Shown here: one piece after another, positions 33,872-47,094 of the stretch
Position numbering within the stretch: the first letter of the stretch is position 1
Layout: each line of letters opens with the position of its first letter
Assembly (NCBI GenBank): GCA_027257055.1
Contig: JAPVLO010000207.1
Span: forward strand, 416,001 to 480,000
Length of the DNA: 64,000 nt
DNA from: Cephalopachus bancanus
Lineage: Eukaryota > Chordata > Mammalia > Primates > Tarsiidae
Direction: 5' to 3'
Program-made: the position numbers and the translations under genes
The notes under the pieces: generated by a model
Seen by the model: only the letters and a program-made list of their open reading frames with translations
What the model was told of the DNA's origin: nothing
Databases searched by the model: none

Positions 33872-34171
33872 TTTCTTTTTTTTTTTTTTTGAGTTGGAGT
33901 CTCGCTCTGTCGCCCAGACTGGAGTGCAGTGGCTGCTTCCGGCCACCTCAGCCTCGACCTGCTGGGCTCTGGCGATCCTTCTGCCTCAGCCTTCCAAGTA
34001 GTTGGAACTACAGGCTTGCGCTACCACGCCCAGCTAATTTTTTTTATTTTTATTGTAGAGATGAGGTTTCACCAAGTTGCCCAGGTGGGTCTCGAACCTG
34101 CGGGCTCAGGCAATCCACTCACCTCAGCCTCCCAAAGGTGTGGGATTACAGGCTGAGGCACCGAGCCTGGC
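33872..34171 (-). mobile_element. Alu SINE, young antisense
   Basis: Well-preserved antisense copy ('gagttggagtctcgctctgt', 'gcttccggccacctcagcct', 'cgaacctgcgggctcaggca'). A perfect 15-nt target-site duplication ttgtgacttgtttct lies at 33857-33871 and 34172-34186. Confidence 0.95.
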
Positions 34172-35039
34172 TTGTGACTTGTTTCTGCTTGAGTTCTCAG
34201 CCCTGACCTCTAGCCTCTCACACTGTTTAAAAGAATGCCTGGTTTATGGTAGGTGCTCAATAAATGTGAGTTGATGCTACTATTATACTAGAAATATGAT
34301 CTTATTGTAGAAATAGGTGGGGTCACCTCTTTCTCAGGATGGTGACTTGGGTGGCTAGAATGTGCGTTTTGGGGATCAGGAGAAGAGCAGATGGATGCTT
34401 GTTGGGCACGAAGAGAGAGAAGTTTGGTGACTTGATGGTGCTGCATTTGCCCTTCTATCTTGTCTTTCTTTGTAGACTTGGGACACTAGGACCTAGGAGG
34501 GATTCCTGAGCAGGGGTATGGGTACGGTTGGGCATTTACAGTGGGTGATTGGCTATGCCCCCTTTGAAGTTCCTGTTGCTTCACTAAAGCAGCTGTGCTT
34601 ACCTCTTAGGATTTGTGCCATCTTGTCATTTCCTGTTGGATTTTGTAACACTTCTCCTCCCTTAGCTTCTGGCAAATATTTACCTTTTAAACTCAACGTC
34701 AATCAAAATCTTGTTTTGAGAAATTTGCACTATGCCGGAGGTTAACCCAAAACACAAAGATTCTGCAAGGGATCACTGCATCAAAGATTCCATCAGTACC
34801 TCTTTAGCACTGTTTTGGGGAGCAACATTGGAAAATGTCCTCCTTGAGCCTCCTTGTCCTTATCTTGTGGGGGGATATCCACTGCCCTGGTGTTTTGGGT
34901 TTGTTTGTTTTGGGTGAGGAACTGTTGAGATGAGTGAATTTCCAAGTTCAGTGCCTGACTTGAGAGTACTTTCACATACAGCATATCTTCTGATGCTCTT
35001 CCTAGCCCTGCCACTAAGCTCTGTAGGTGGAAAATGGGG

Positions 35040-35130
35040 GGGTCAAGTAACTTGCCCGATGACACGTAGCCAGTTAGTGGTGGAGTCATGCACTGCCAAT
35101 GTCTTCTGACCTCTGCTCTGCCTGGTACTC
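35040..35130 (+). mobile_element. MIR SINE fragment (3' part)
   Basis: 'tcaagtaacttgcccgatga', 'cacgtagccagttagtggtg' matches the MIR block 'aagtaacttgcccaaggtca'. Eroded. Confidence 0.6.
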
Positions 35131-35194
35131 TTGGCAACTGCCTCTGCTTTATGTACTCAAGAGAGTTGAAAGGCTTACATACTGTTTCTAGGTC

Positions 35195-35310
35195 TGTTAT
35201 TTCCTGGTTCTGTGACCTGGGGCAAGTAATTTTACCTCTGTTTTAGATTTCAAAAAATCTGTTAAATTAGTCTAATAATACCTAACTTTCAGGTTTGTCA
35301 TGTCGAACAG
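35195..35310 (+). mobile_element. MIR SINE fragment
   Basis: 'ctggttctgtgacctggggc', 'aagtaattttacctctgttt' and 'gtctaataatacctaacttt' follow the MIR core order. Confidence 0.65.
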
Positions 35311-35574
35311 AGGAACCAAGATTTGTGGGAGTATTTTGGAGAAATGCAAAGTTATATAGCTATAAGGTAGGACTTGTTCCTCCAATCTATGCTTCAGGAC
35401 ATTCAACATCTCATAGATGCTATCATAAAGTCTTTAGGCTGAAAGGATGGTAGTGAGGCCCACCACACATGACTCATAAAGATTCTCCACCTTCCTCTGG
35501 GAACTCAATCTTATATCTCCTGTCTATCAGAAAGTCGCCAGTTTTTGAGACACTTGGGACACTAGGTAGCAATG

Positions 35575-35790
35575 TACTTTATTGTAAAGTGCACTGGACT
35601 AGGGAGCACTTGATGGTCTCTTCTCTTAGTTCTTTGTCTACCCGTGTAAGTGCAGATCAATCGTTTGAGCCTCAGTTTTCCTATCTATAAAATAGTCCTA
35701 AAATATTTGTCCAATGTATTTCAAAAGGTGATGAGGAGCAAACAAAATCATACATGTAAAAAGAATTGTATAAAGCAGAAATGCACACTG
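35575..35790 (+). mobile_element. MIR SINE fragment
   Basis: 'gtaaagtgcactggactagg', 'gcctcagttttcctatctat' and 'aaaatagtcctaaaatattt' are MIR core-like, with the 'cagtttcctcatctgtaaaa' block still visible. Confidence 0.6.
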
Positions 35791-36020
35791 GGGATTAAAC
35801 TTACAGGGCCTGCTGTGTCCCAGGCACTGTGCTAGTTTTTGGACAGGAGCGATATCATCTAGAGTGACAACAGCTCACATGATGCCTGGACTTTCGCAGC
35901 AGGCTGTGTGCAGGGCAGAGAAAGTCTGTGTTTGCATCTCCTTTGTTGCCTGGGCTGTGACTCTGGACTTGCCCAGGACTCTTACTGGTCCTGACCTAGT
36001 GTCTTTCCTCTCCATTGCAG

Positions 36021-36110
36021 GAAGATGAGAGACTGCTTAGGCACCAGCACTTAGTACCATGAGTCCCTGCACTGGTTAGAGCCATCCCCACGACCTGGAC
36101 AGGCGGCAAG
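36021..36110 (+). other. Candidate 90-nt non-coding (5' UTR) exon
   Basis: The segment is bounded by a good acceptor ('tttcctctccattgcag') and a strong donor (AAG|GTAAGC at 36110/36111). All three frames contain stops within it, so it cannot be an internal coding exon. It holds two short upstream ORFs: ATG at 36025 (10 codons before the stop) and ATG at 36059 in a good context (accATGa, stop after 6 codons). It lies about 430 nt before the CpG island, so it would be an internal 5' UTR exon of transcripts starting further upstream. This rests on splice signals only; no transcript evidence is available. Confidence 0.5.
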
Positions 36111-36529
36111 GTAAGCAGAGAGGCCAGTCCAGGCGAGCTCCTGGGTTGTGAGTGCGTTTCCGCCCCAACTGCTGCCCGGAAAATCCTAAGTGCACAAACA
36201 AGTCAAGGCAGTGCGTCAGGGTCCCTCCTACCCATGCTCGGGACCCAGAGGAAGGGTTTGCTTCCCCTCTAGGCGCTCCAGCTAGCTCCCTCCCCCCTGG
36301 CGGGGATTCTTCCAAGTTATAAAAAAAGGAGACACTGGAGGGGAGGAAAACAAGTCCACTCACTGTCTTCTCCCTTCTCCCCTCTGAGCTGTTCAAGCAA
36401 GTTCCCAGGAGCAGTTCAGAGCCCCTGATGGACTGGAGAGGGAGGTAGGAGGAGTGGAATGCGTGCACAAATCGTGCTGATCAAAAGAGTGCTGTTGTTC
36501 ATGGAAGCCTCCCAGAACTGAGCGAGAGA

Positions 36530-36935
36530 CACTGAGAGACAGTGAGAGTGAGCGCGCTCCAGGGCGCGCGCGGGACTAAGAGCGCGCCAGCGCTGTGCGC
36601 ACGCCTGGCGAGGACAGGGTCTCCATGACAACCGGCCCGGCCGGCCGGCAGTGCTCTGCTCACTTGGCTGGAAGGCGCGCCACGAAAGGTCAGGGGAAGG
36701 AGCTGTGGGAAGCTCGCAGCAGGTATCGGAGCTTGAGCGAGTGGATCTGGGGGCCCCGGGCGCCCTCACCGACTGTGGTGTGAGCCGGACGCTGCCGAGA
36801 ATGGAGTGGGCAGGAAGGCACCGGGACTTCCAGGTGAGGGCAGCTCGGGCTGGGACCGCGTCTCCTCCTTTCCGGGCCCTCGTCCGGGGCCGTGTTCTGG
36901 GAGGCCGGCGAGTGTCTGTACTCTCGGATCGGGGT
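36530..36935 (+). promoter_or_regulatory. CpG island, candidate promoter
   Basis: The only long GC- and CpG-rich stretch in the window, with blocks such as 'gggcgcgcgcgggactaag', 'ggcccggccggccggcag' and 'gggggccccgggcgccctc'. No TATA box is evident, as usual for CpG-island promoters. Transcription to the right is favoured by the ATG and donor at 36801-36834; start sites cannot be placed. Divergent transcription is possible. Confidence 0.8.
36801..36833 (+). CDS. Candidate first coding exon segment (11 codons)
   Basis: An ATG with A at -3 and G at +4 opens 11 codons (MEWAGRHRDFQ) ending exactly at a consensus donor (CAG|GTGAGG at 36833/36834), phase 0. It sits in the CpG island, as expected for a first exon of a plus-strand gene whose remaining exons lie outside or unrecognised in this window. 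The reading frame continues past the donor to 37277, but that part is AT-richer and reads as intron. I cannot name the family from 11 residues. The 5' limit of the exon is unknown. Confidence 0.45.
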
Positions 36936-38440
36936 TTGGGGCTCAGGAATGATGTCATGCTCCAACAGTTGGATTCGATTAGCTTGAGGAGGTGGGAAAC
37001 AGCCAGCTTTCTTGACTTTGCAGATCTAGCTGGTCTCACTCTTTTTGAATCGGAGGTGTTTAGGCTACACTCTAAAAAGCATCATTTTTTACTTTTATTT
37101 AGTACAAATCCACAGGGTACTTTTACAGGAAGAATCTTTTATACGAAAAGCAAAACAAAACAAGTTAACATCGCTCCAGCCGTGTTTGTAATTCTTACAG
37201 GGAAACTCCGGTGTCTTTTGAGTGGCTTGGTTCTTCCCAGCGAACACTGTTTTGTCTCTTGGTGCTGCTATGTCTGACCTGTAATGAAAAGAAAAAAACT
37301 TATTAAGCTCAGCGAGGAGTCTGCCATGCGTTCCAAATCCCTTCGGAGCATTTATTAGGACGGAGGGACTGTCATAGGGATGTCTGAACTGGGATTTTGC
37401 ACTCCCTCTCTCCTAGGTAGCTGGGTCCTCCCTCATTAATAAGGTCGGTCCCAGGCTTTCCTAAGAGGTGGGGGAGGGGCTGGCTTGGGATGGGGGCCTG
37501 CAGTGAAGTTTCTTATCCAGATGTCTGAGAGTGAACTCTCAGCGGCAGCTGCTAGGAGCCAGGGACATGAGGCACTGTGGTTGTGCCGGGTGGATTTCTT
37601 TGGTTAATGTTTTAGCCAAATCTCAGGGCCCACAGTGTCCATACTGCGCGTTTCTTCTTTGGTTATCTTAAGTTTTGATAGAACTTGTTCTGACCAGGAA
37701 GAGTGCTGTGTGGTAAGCTCAGGTTGGCCTGGGAAGGGAGACCCTCCCAGAAAGGCAGTTTTATAGGTGATAGGATAGCTAGGCTGTCAATAATATCATT
37801 AGAGGATGAATGTAGCAGACACTCCCCGTGGGGGAGACCTATCAAGAAGAGATGTGCTTCTCTTTGAGCCATGTGTATCTTAAATTTACTTCTTGGCCTC
37901 GGGAACTTTGTGAATGCCTTTGGTTTCTCAGTAGGATGAAGAAACAGCAGCTGTCCTGGCCCTTCGGTTTTTCTTCTTGAACTTTCTGAACAGAATGTCT
38001 TTTGTATTCTAGCAAACAATAAAGGGGCATTCTGATGAACTACGGGTCAGCTTGCCAATGCAAGCACTGGCCATGTCCCCAGTTCTGGCTCCCTGGATGT
38101 GTACATGTATACATCACTGTTGTGGCCGGAGGGTCTCAGGGGTGAACTCAATGACCCTGGACCTCAGATGGGCCATTTCTAAAGTTATTCCTCCTTTTAC
38201 TGCACTCCAGGAATCCTCTGCTTGGTTGAAACCTATGTTTTCCTGGAGGTATGTGGCATAGTGCTGTTGGTTGTGGTAAAAGATGGAGGATGTGAGGAGG
38301 AGCTCTCTCAGAGCTGGCGGGCAATGCAAATCCAGAATCTCAGGTCTCCTTTACTCATGTGGGTGTGGCTGGGGCTCCTCTGATTCTACCATCCCCACGC
38401 GAGTGAAAAGGGCAGCAGAGACCCAGTTTCAAGGAGGTGG
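36834..38440. other. Probable intron, repeat-poor
   Basis: Sequence after the candidate first exon is free of Alu and LINE for about 1.6 kb. No further exon with convincing paired splice signals was found. A minus-strand open frame at 37663-38019 shows no recognised domain. Confidence 0.4.
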
Positions 38441-38444
38441 TCTT

Positions 38445-38660
38445 TCTTTTGGTGTAGCAGAAAGAACAATGGATTGGGGGCTGGTGGACTTGAGTTCATG
38501 GCCAGATTCTGCTACTCACTAGCAGGGTGGCCATGGACAAGTCCCTTAACTATTATGAGCTTCAGATTATTAGCTGTGAGATAGAGATAAGGAAAGTAGC
38601 AACTTCACAGGACTTTTGGGAGGAGCAAATGGGATACTTTCTATGAAAATAGTTTTAAAC
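38445..38660 (+). mobile_element. MIR SINE
   Basis: MIR core order is visible: 'cagaaagaacaatggattgg', 'gattctgctactcactagca', 'ggacaagtcccttaactatt', 'agatagagataaggaaagta'. A moderately complete ancient copy. Confidence 0.7.
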
Positions 38661-39427
38661 AAGTCACCTCTTACATAATGTAACATGTTATAAATTGAAG
38701 CTTGAGGAATGGCCCAACTCTCTGGAAAGTCGCTTTGCCTCTCTGTTAAAGTTCTCTCATTTATAAAGTGCCTCTTATATTTATTTATAAATAAAAATGA
38801 GAAAAACCTTAGGAAACTTCTCTAACATGTTTAAGGGAAACAGTGCTTTCTTTGGGCTAGGAAGTTGAATTTGAGTGATGTTCACTGTAGACTTTGAGTC
38901 TCATAAATGGTCTTGCAGAGATGATGCTTTCCTTGGTTTGCCTGACTCATGTGTTTTATAAAGACTCAGGAGAGGGATTCCAAGAACCCCATTGCTTTTC
39001 TGGTGTCCCACAGCTGTCTGGTTGTTATGGTGCCATACATTTTAGTAGCTGGAAAAGAAGCTACTGAGTGCCAGACCTGGTTCCCTCATGCTGCTGGGTT
39101 CTGCTGGGGAAACTTTTCGGAGGTGCTTTTCTCCTCTGTCCTGGTTTTGGAAGGCAGGGTTCTAATTTATAGGAATTGTTATTGCTCTGAAAGTCTCCTC
39201 GGGGGCTGGGCAGCTCTTTCAGAAACTCATGAGGCTACAGCTTAGGAGGAAACAAGGAAGTGGGAATTCCAAGGGCAGATATTTGATATGCTGTGGGACT
39301 GTGCCAAGGAACAGAATAGCAGGGGAGGGGAAACTTTAGGCAAGGAATTCCCAGGTCTGTCCTCAGTGAATCTGTAGGGCGTATGGCATACCAGGACACC
39401 CCACCCACAGCTCATCCTTTACTATAG

Positions 39428-39543
39428 GACAGGGAGAAAACCTGCCAGCCATGCCCCGGAGTGGTGTCTGGGAAGAAGCCCTTGAGCAGATCCAGAGTAG
39501 CCAGATTTTTTTTTTCTTTCTAACAACAGAGCTCCTCTTCCAG
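39428..39543 (+). other. Candidate alternative exon or juxtaposed splice sites
   Basis: A 116-nt segment lies between an acceptor-like 'ctcatcctttactatag' and a strong donor (CAG|GTGAGT at 39543/39544). From an ATG at 39451 it is open for 31 codons to the donor, also phase 0, although the middle encodes a run of Phe from a T tract. A second acceptor-like AG at 39529 follows that tract. This could be an alternative coding first or second exon, or a juxtaposed 3'/5' site of the recursive-splicing kind. Confidence 0.3.
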
Positions 39544-42170
<2,627 letters not shown>

Positions 42171-42204
42171 TAAATAATAAAGAGAAAATTATGAGTATCT
42201 TATA

Positions 42205-42435
42205 TGCAGTCCAGTGCAGCGATTAAGAGCTCAGGAGCCTTAGAGGCCTAGTTTTAGAACCTGCCTAGCTGTGTGACCTTGGGTGAGTTATTTCATCTCT
42301 CTGTGCCTTTGTTTTCTGTGAGGCATCTGTAGAATGGATATAATAATAGTACTTAGCTTGTAAGAGTTGTGAGGATTCAATGAAATGATACCTGTGCATA
42401 ACTCAGGGCCTGACTCACAGCAAATGTTCAATTCT
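42205..42435 (+). mobile_element. MIR SINE
   Basis: Nearly complete MIR core: 'gattaagagctcaggagcct', 'tagctgtgtgaccttgggtg', 'ctctctgtgcctttgttttc', 'taatagtacttagcttgtaa', 'gttgtgaggattcaatgaaa'. Confidence 0.85.
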
Positions 42436-42536
42436 TTGCATTGTTCTTATTATCAACTTAGCGCAGCATTTTGAAGAGAGTAGGGCTGGTGTCTCTCAAT
42501 TGGGTTGGTGTTACTGTGCTAGAACAAACCAGATTC

Positions 42537-42700
42537 CCCTTCATTTTCTTTTCTTTCTTTTTTTTTTTTCTTTATTTATTGTAGAGATGGTTTCTCGCTA
42601 TGTTGCTCAGGCTGGTCTCAAACTCCTGGGCTCAAGCAGTCCTTCCACCTTGGCCTCCCAAAGTGCTAGGGTTACACAGGCATGAACCACTGCACCCGGC
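42537..42700 (-). mobile_element. Antisense Alu left monomer
   Basis: T/C-rich tail, then 'tttattgtagagatggtttc' to 'gaaccactgcacccggc'. Short direct repeat ccagattc at 42529-42536 and 42701-42708 is the probable target-site duplication, suggesting the monomer inserted as such. Confidence 0.82.
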
Positions 42701-42719
42701 CCAGATTCTTCTTGTAGAA

Positions 42720-43054
42720 GTAGCTTATGTTTTGCATCTTGTTCATCTTTCTGTCAAGACCCAGGAGACTTTGAGGTAGTCCTTCTCAACCCAGCTTCAC
42801 AGGTTCAGTCTTCATCCTCCTGTTGTAGGATGCTTACTCCCCACAGGCAGAGGAGACCCGTCCATCCAGAACTGCCTCTTGTGTGCCCCTTTCCTGCTGG
42901 CCAACCTGAGTAGGGCCCCTGAGGTCCTTCTCAACCTGCATTGGAGGCCCTTCACAAGCTGCTCTCAGTGCCCTGGACACAGGCCTCTGCCCAGCCCTCC
43001 TCACCTCCACTTCCATGAATATTGCCCTTGTATCTTTCAAAACCTTGGAACTTA
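42720..43054. other. Unique non-coding DNA
   Basis: No gene or repeat recognised. The minus-strand open frame at 42834-43088 has no known domain. Confidence 0.4.
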
Positions 43055-43280
43055 GAGCATAAGCTTTGCAACTCACTCTGAGGGCCATAATCTGGCCTTT
43101 CCTCTATCTATGGACCTCTGGCGAGTTAACCTCTATACACCTCAGTGTCTTCATCTGTGAATTGGGGGTATTAATGTTACCCATCTCATAGAGTTGTAAG
43201 GGTTAAATGAGTTACTTTATATAAAGCACTCAGCTTAGTTCTATACACAAATATGCTCTTAATAAATGTTAGCTGCTGCT
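43055..43280 (+). mobile_element. MIR SINE
   Basis: 'gcataagctttgcaactcac', 'ctcagtgtcttcatctgtga', 'ttacccatctcatagagttg', 'taagggttaaatgagttact' and 'ctcttaataaatgttagctg' span core and 3' end. Confidence 0.85.
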
Positions 43281-43334
43281 GTTGCTAGTGATCTCTCTCA
43301 CCTATGAATGTCTCTGCCCACATTTTAACAGTAG

Positions 43335-43465
43335 AAAGTCCTGGCCAGGTAGTCAGCAGATCTGACTTTTAGTTCTGGCTCTGTCCCTGACTTGCTGGGT
43401 GACCTTGAGGAAGGCACTTGGCTTCTTTAAGCTTCAGTTTCCTCTTCTAGAAAGTAGGAGGTGTG
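43335..43465 (+). mobile_element. MIR SINE fragment
   Basis: 'agttctggctctgtccctga', 'cttgctgggtgaccttgagg', 'cttcagtttcctcttctaga' show the central MIR core. Confidence 0.75.
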
Positions 43466-43467
43466 GA

Positions 43468-43563
43468 TTGAATGTTCTCCTTGACATCCTGACTTGAATG
43501 TTCTCATTGACATCCTGACTTTGTATCTTGTTTTTTCAAGATATGTGTATCTTGTTTTTTCAA
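43468..43563 (+). repeat. Two adjacent short tandem duplications
   Basis: A 26-nt unit beginning 'ttgaatgttctccttgacat' occurs at 43468-43493 and 43494-43519 with one mismatch. A 17-nt unit, gtatcttgttttttcaa, then occurs at 43523-43539 and 43547-43563 with a 24-nt period. Confidence 0.9.
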
Positions 43564-44084
43564 CTAGATCCCCTGAAGTTGTATGCAGTCAAGTATAATA
43601 TTATATACTTTTTATTTCCCCAAATGGCCAACATATATATAACTGGTGCTTAAAAAACATTTGAGTAACTTTTTTTGAACCCCATTAACTGGATTCTAGG
43701 AAGCATTTTGCTTGGCTCCCAGAACTGGGAGATTAGAAACTTGTTCTCAGATGCCTAGGGCATGGTTTCAACTGCAAGGAGGTCCTGCCCTTTGTAAGCC
43801 GGAAAGTCTACTAGGTCAGTAATTTAAAAAAAGGTGTTTTTCACTTGGTACTCTGGGGAAATTTTGGTCAATAGATGTTTCGTGTACTTATTTGTTCTGC
43901 TCTATGGACTCAGACCAGGTCTGTGAATAAATACTGCCATCACAGTTTCCTTCTCTGAGTGGGGAAAAATGGCAGTGTTTCTTGACTGACCATCTCTCTT
44001 TTAGAGTTTAGAGTGAGCCAGTTGGTGCCCGATGACGAATCTATGTGTTAGGGGAAGAGCTGTCCAATGAAAGAGTAATGCTTA

Positions 44085-44275
44085 GAGCCTGGTCTCTGGG
44101 CTCAGACTGGGTTCAAATGCTGACTCGGCCACTGAATAACTCTGTAACCTTGGACAAGTTACTTAATTGGTCCCTGCCCCAGTTCCTCTTCTGTAAAATC
44201 AAGGCAGTAAGAGTGTTATCTCACAGGGTTATAGTGAAACCTAAATGTAAAGTGCCTAGGATAGTACTTCCTACT
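44085..44275 (+). mobile_element. MIR SINE
   Basis: 'cctggtctctgggctcagac', 'gaataactctgtaaccttgg', 'acaagttacttaattggtcc', 'ctcttctgtaaaatcaaggc', 'tctcacagggttatagtgaa'. Fourth MIR in 2 kb, all in the same orientation. Confidence 0.82.
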
Positions 44276-44627
44276 TTGTTGCTGAAGAAAATGTTAGCAA
44301 TTTTTGGTATATTTATTATGCCCTTGCAAACCAAGCAGTGTTTGTCTCTTTGTGGCTAGTCTGTTGGGTTTGTCCTGTTGAGAATGTGAGGCCATATTCT
44401 CTTCCTTTATGTCTTAGGCAAATATATCTAGTATCAGCAGAGGAAGTGATAAGTGTCCCTTGATTAGCACATAGATCAGAGCTCTTGTACCTTGCTTTTG
44501 TAAAGAAATATATAAACCAGAGGAAGAATCTGGCCAAATCAAAGGAGCATCTAGGCTAAGAGGACCCTCTCTAGAAGTAATGTGTGTGTATGGCACTGGG
44601 CTAGGGATTGGAAGACCCTGGGTCACC

Positions 44628-44630
<3 letters not shown>

Positions 44631-44677
<47 letters not shown>
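44631..44677 (+). repeat. (TG)23 microsatellite
   Basis: Uninterrupted TG run of about 23 units, with further G-rich GAGG units downstream. Confidence 0.97.
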
Positions 44678-44679
<2 letters not shown>

Positions 44680-44680
<1 letters not shown>

Positions 44681-45668
44681 GCTGAGGGAGGGTGAGGGAG
44701 ACAGAGGGCTATAGGTAGTGAAGGGTGGCGAGTTATCTCCGGGCAAGTGGTTGTAGCTAAGACAGTAAGAGTCATCACAATAAACTCCTGGTACTTTATC
44801 TTCCCAAGAGATAGCCTGGTCCCAGCCCCAGGTGAGACTTGCTCCAGCAGTGCTCCCACTCCTTTGGGATTGGGATGAGCAGGTTTTAATATGTTTCTAA
44901 AGAGAATGAATAGCTCCTTATCTGCAAGTGTAATTATAAAGAGATTGCCTTTTCCAACTTTAAGAAACAGGAACTTTTGCTGCCAAATTTAGCAGTGTGT
45001 TTTAAGTCCCTCAAATCTCCTTTGAGTGCTACAAAGCTCCCAGCTTTGTTGTTATCTCTTGTTGAAATATAGCATGGAAAGGTCATATCAACAGTGCCAA
45101 TTTATGGGCCAACTGAGCCCAGGCAGGCCTAGGGCAGAATGGGGAGTTCCTGGAAGTAGATGTTTCACACATTTTCTCTTTGAGTGAGGCTGTTTGTAAT
45201 TTAAGGTTATTTTTGCTTTAGAAAACCAAACTCTGCAGATTAGGGTCAAACATTCTGTTTCTTCTGCGTTTGTACTTTTGTAACCTCCCACAGGCAGAAA
45301 TTCAATTCCCTAGTAACTCCCTATATAATCAGGAGAAAATCAACCTCGATGGTACATATAGCTACCAAAACTGTGCCCTGTACTCCTTATTAGAGGTAAA
45401 TTTCTCTGCTACAAAATTGTCCCAGAATCTCCTTCTCATTTAGTTTATTAGCGATTTATGACCTACCATGTCTTCTGACAGAGTAATTAAAAGATGGTGA
45501 AGACCAAGTGTGTGGAAACAATACAAAGAAATTTGTACTCATTTTCAAAGATCTGAGGACAATAAGATCCGACCTGTGTGTATATACTTTGTCACTTGGC
45601 AAAAAGAAAGGCAAATAGGGAAAGGAAATGAAAGAACCTGACTGACCCCAGCAACTATAAAGAAGTAT
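44680..45668. other. Unique non-coding DNA
   Basis: No gene or repeat recognised. Confidence 0.4.
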
Positions 45669-45838
45669 GGGCCAGGTATGGTGCACATGCCTGTAGTGTC
45701 AGCTATCTGGGAAGCTGAGGCAGGAGGATCACTTATCCAGTAGGTTGAGGATGTAGTGAGCTATGATTGCACCTGTGAATATCCACTGCACTCCAGTCTG
45801 GACAACATAGCAAGACTCTGTTTCTTAAAACAAAATTT
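45669..45838 (+). mobile_element. Free right Alu monomer (FRAM-like) or right arm
   Basis: Sense right-arm sequence 'gccaggtatggtgcacatgc', 'gtgagctatgattgcacctg', 'actccagtctggacaacata' with an A-rich end and no left arm. Confidence 0.78.
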
Positions 45839-45839
45839 A

Positions 45840-46720
45840 AAAGTTGTGGTATATGAGTGTGAGAGGGAAATAGCTAGGACAGCTGAGGTAAGCTTGGCAG
45901 TGTCAGTGACCTTGGTCTGCAGTCTGTGGCCTGACTGTGGCTGCTGTGTTCAGAGAAATGGGACTTTGGGTTCTAGAAAGGAAAGAAAATTCTGAAGTTC
46001 CTTATTTTCTTTGCCTCTGTGTAACCCCCTGATTTACTCACCCCTTTGGGTTTAGACATAAATGGAATGGCCAGCACTGTCCTCTCTGAGTTCCTGTCTC
46101 TCTGGGGTTGAGTCATCATTGCTGCTCAGAGTTGAGTTACTGCTTAACTGTGCTGGGAGAGCTAGTTGTGAGGATATTGGTGGTAAGAAGGGCTGTGAGT
46201 TTTGTTAACTCAACTCTGAGTAAGTGTCCAAGGGGAAGTGGCAGGATCAAGTTAAAAAAAACAACTGGAAATTTTTGTTTTATTTAAACCTCATTAAATA
46301 GAAATAGAATACCCTTCCCCCCCCACCCCGCCCCAATATCAAGACCCACAGCTGTTTGGTAAACCCATGTGGGTTTTGAAAGCAGTGCTATCCAGACTTC
46401 TTTTCACCTGAAAAACACCTATATTCAGATGTCTGCATGGCCTTGCTAGAAGAAGCCATGCTTCTTCTGGAAAGTTGTAAAAAACAAAAGCAGAAGCCCA
46501 TGGGGGCTGCAACACTGTGCTGTCTTCCTGGGTCCCTGAGAGTCGTTACTATTTTGTCAGTGGAAGAGTTGGAATGACTTTATTTGTTGGTGTTTCCCTT
46601 TCTCATTTAAAGCCTTCATCTGAGATCCCATCTTCTACTGTCACCAGTTAGTTGGAGAAGGTGAGGAGTGGGGCTGGTGGAATCGAACTCTGTCCCTCGT
46701 CTTTCAGAAACAGTTTAAAT
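45840..46720. other. Unique non-coding DNA
   Basis: No gene recognised. A C-rich run sits at 46315-46335. Confidence 0.4.
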
Positions 46721-46724
46721 GTGG

Positions 46725-47094
46725 TTATTCAATAAGTATTTCTCAAGAATCCCTTCAGTTCTAGGTTCTGTTCTATATGCTGGGGATGTAGAGATAACCA
46801 AGACAGCAAAGTCTTTGTTGTCATGAGCTTAAAGTATAGTGGGAAACATTTTCGTAAACAAATCAATGGATGAGATAAAGATAGTGGTGTGAGCTAGGAG
46901 TTCGAGAAGGCCTTTCTGAGAATATGACATTTGAACTGTTGAGCTCAAGGATGAGAAGAGACTGTGAATGTGCAGATTTGGGAAAGTAACTTCCCTAGAA
47001 AAGGGAACAGAGCAGCCAAAGTCCCTGAGGTAGGAAAGAGCTTGACATGTCGAAAGGATATAAAGGAAACGATCATTGTTAGAATATAAGGAGT
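46725..47094 (-). mobile_element. L2 LINE 3' region, antisense
   Basis: 'ttattcaataagtatttctc', 'atgctggggatgtagagata', 'aggcctttctgagaatatga', 'catttgaactgttgagctca', 'aaagtccctgaggtaggaaa' follow the L2 antisense order, running into an Alu. A possible continuation lies at 47850-47935 ('cagatcttgaagggcttgag'). Confidence 0.65.

Larger units (their letters stand above)
34187..36020. other. Upstream region of the candidate gene; MIR fragments
   Basis: Contains MIR/L2-type 3' ends at 34225-34275 ('ggtaggtgctcaataaatgt') and MIR copies listed separately. Otherwise unique. No promoter motif could be defined. Confidence 0.45.

Noticed and set aside
36416..37039. 207-codon minus-strand open frame
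   Set aside because: Long frames are expected on both strands of GC-rich CpG islands; the translation is Arg/Ser/Pro-rich with no domain.
36651..37277. 208-codon plus-strand open frame across the CpG island
   Set aside because: It starts at a non-ATG codon and reads past a consensus donor into AT-richer DNA. Only the 11 codons from ATG 36801 to the donor are a plausible exon.
44414..44859. Open frames with Thr-His repeats
   Set aside because: They read the (TG)n microsatellite on the minus strand.
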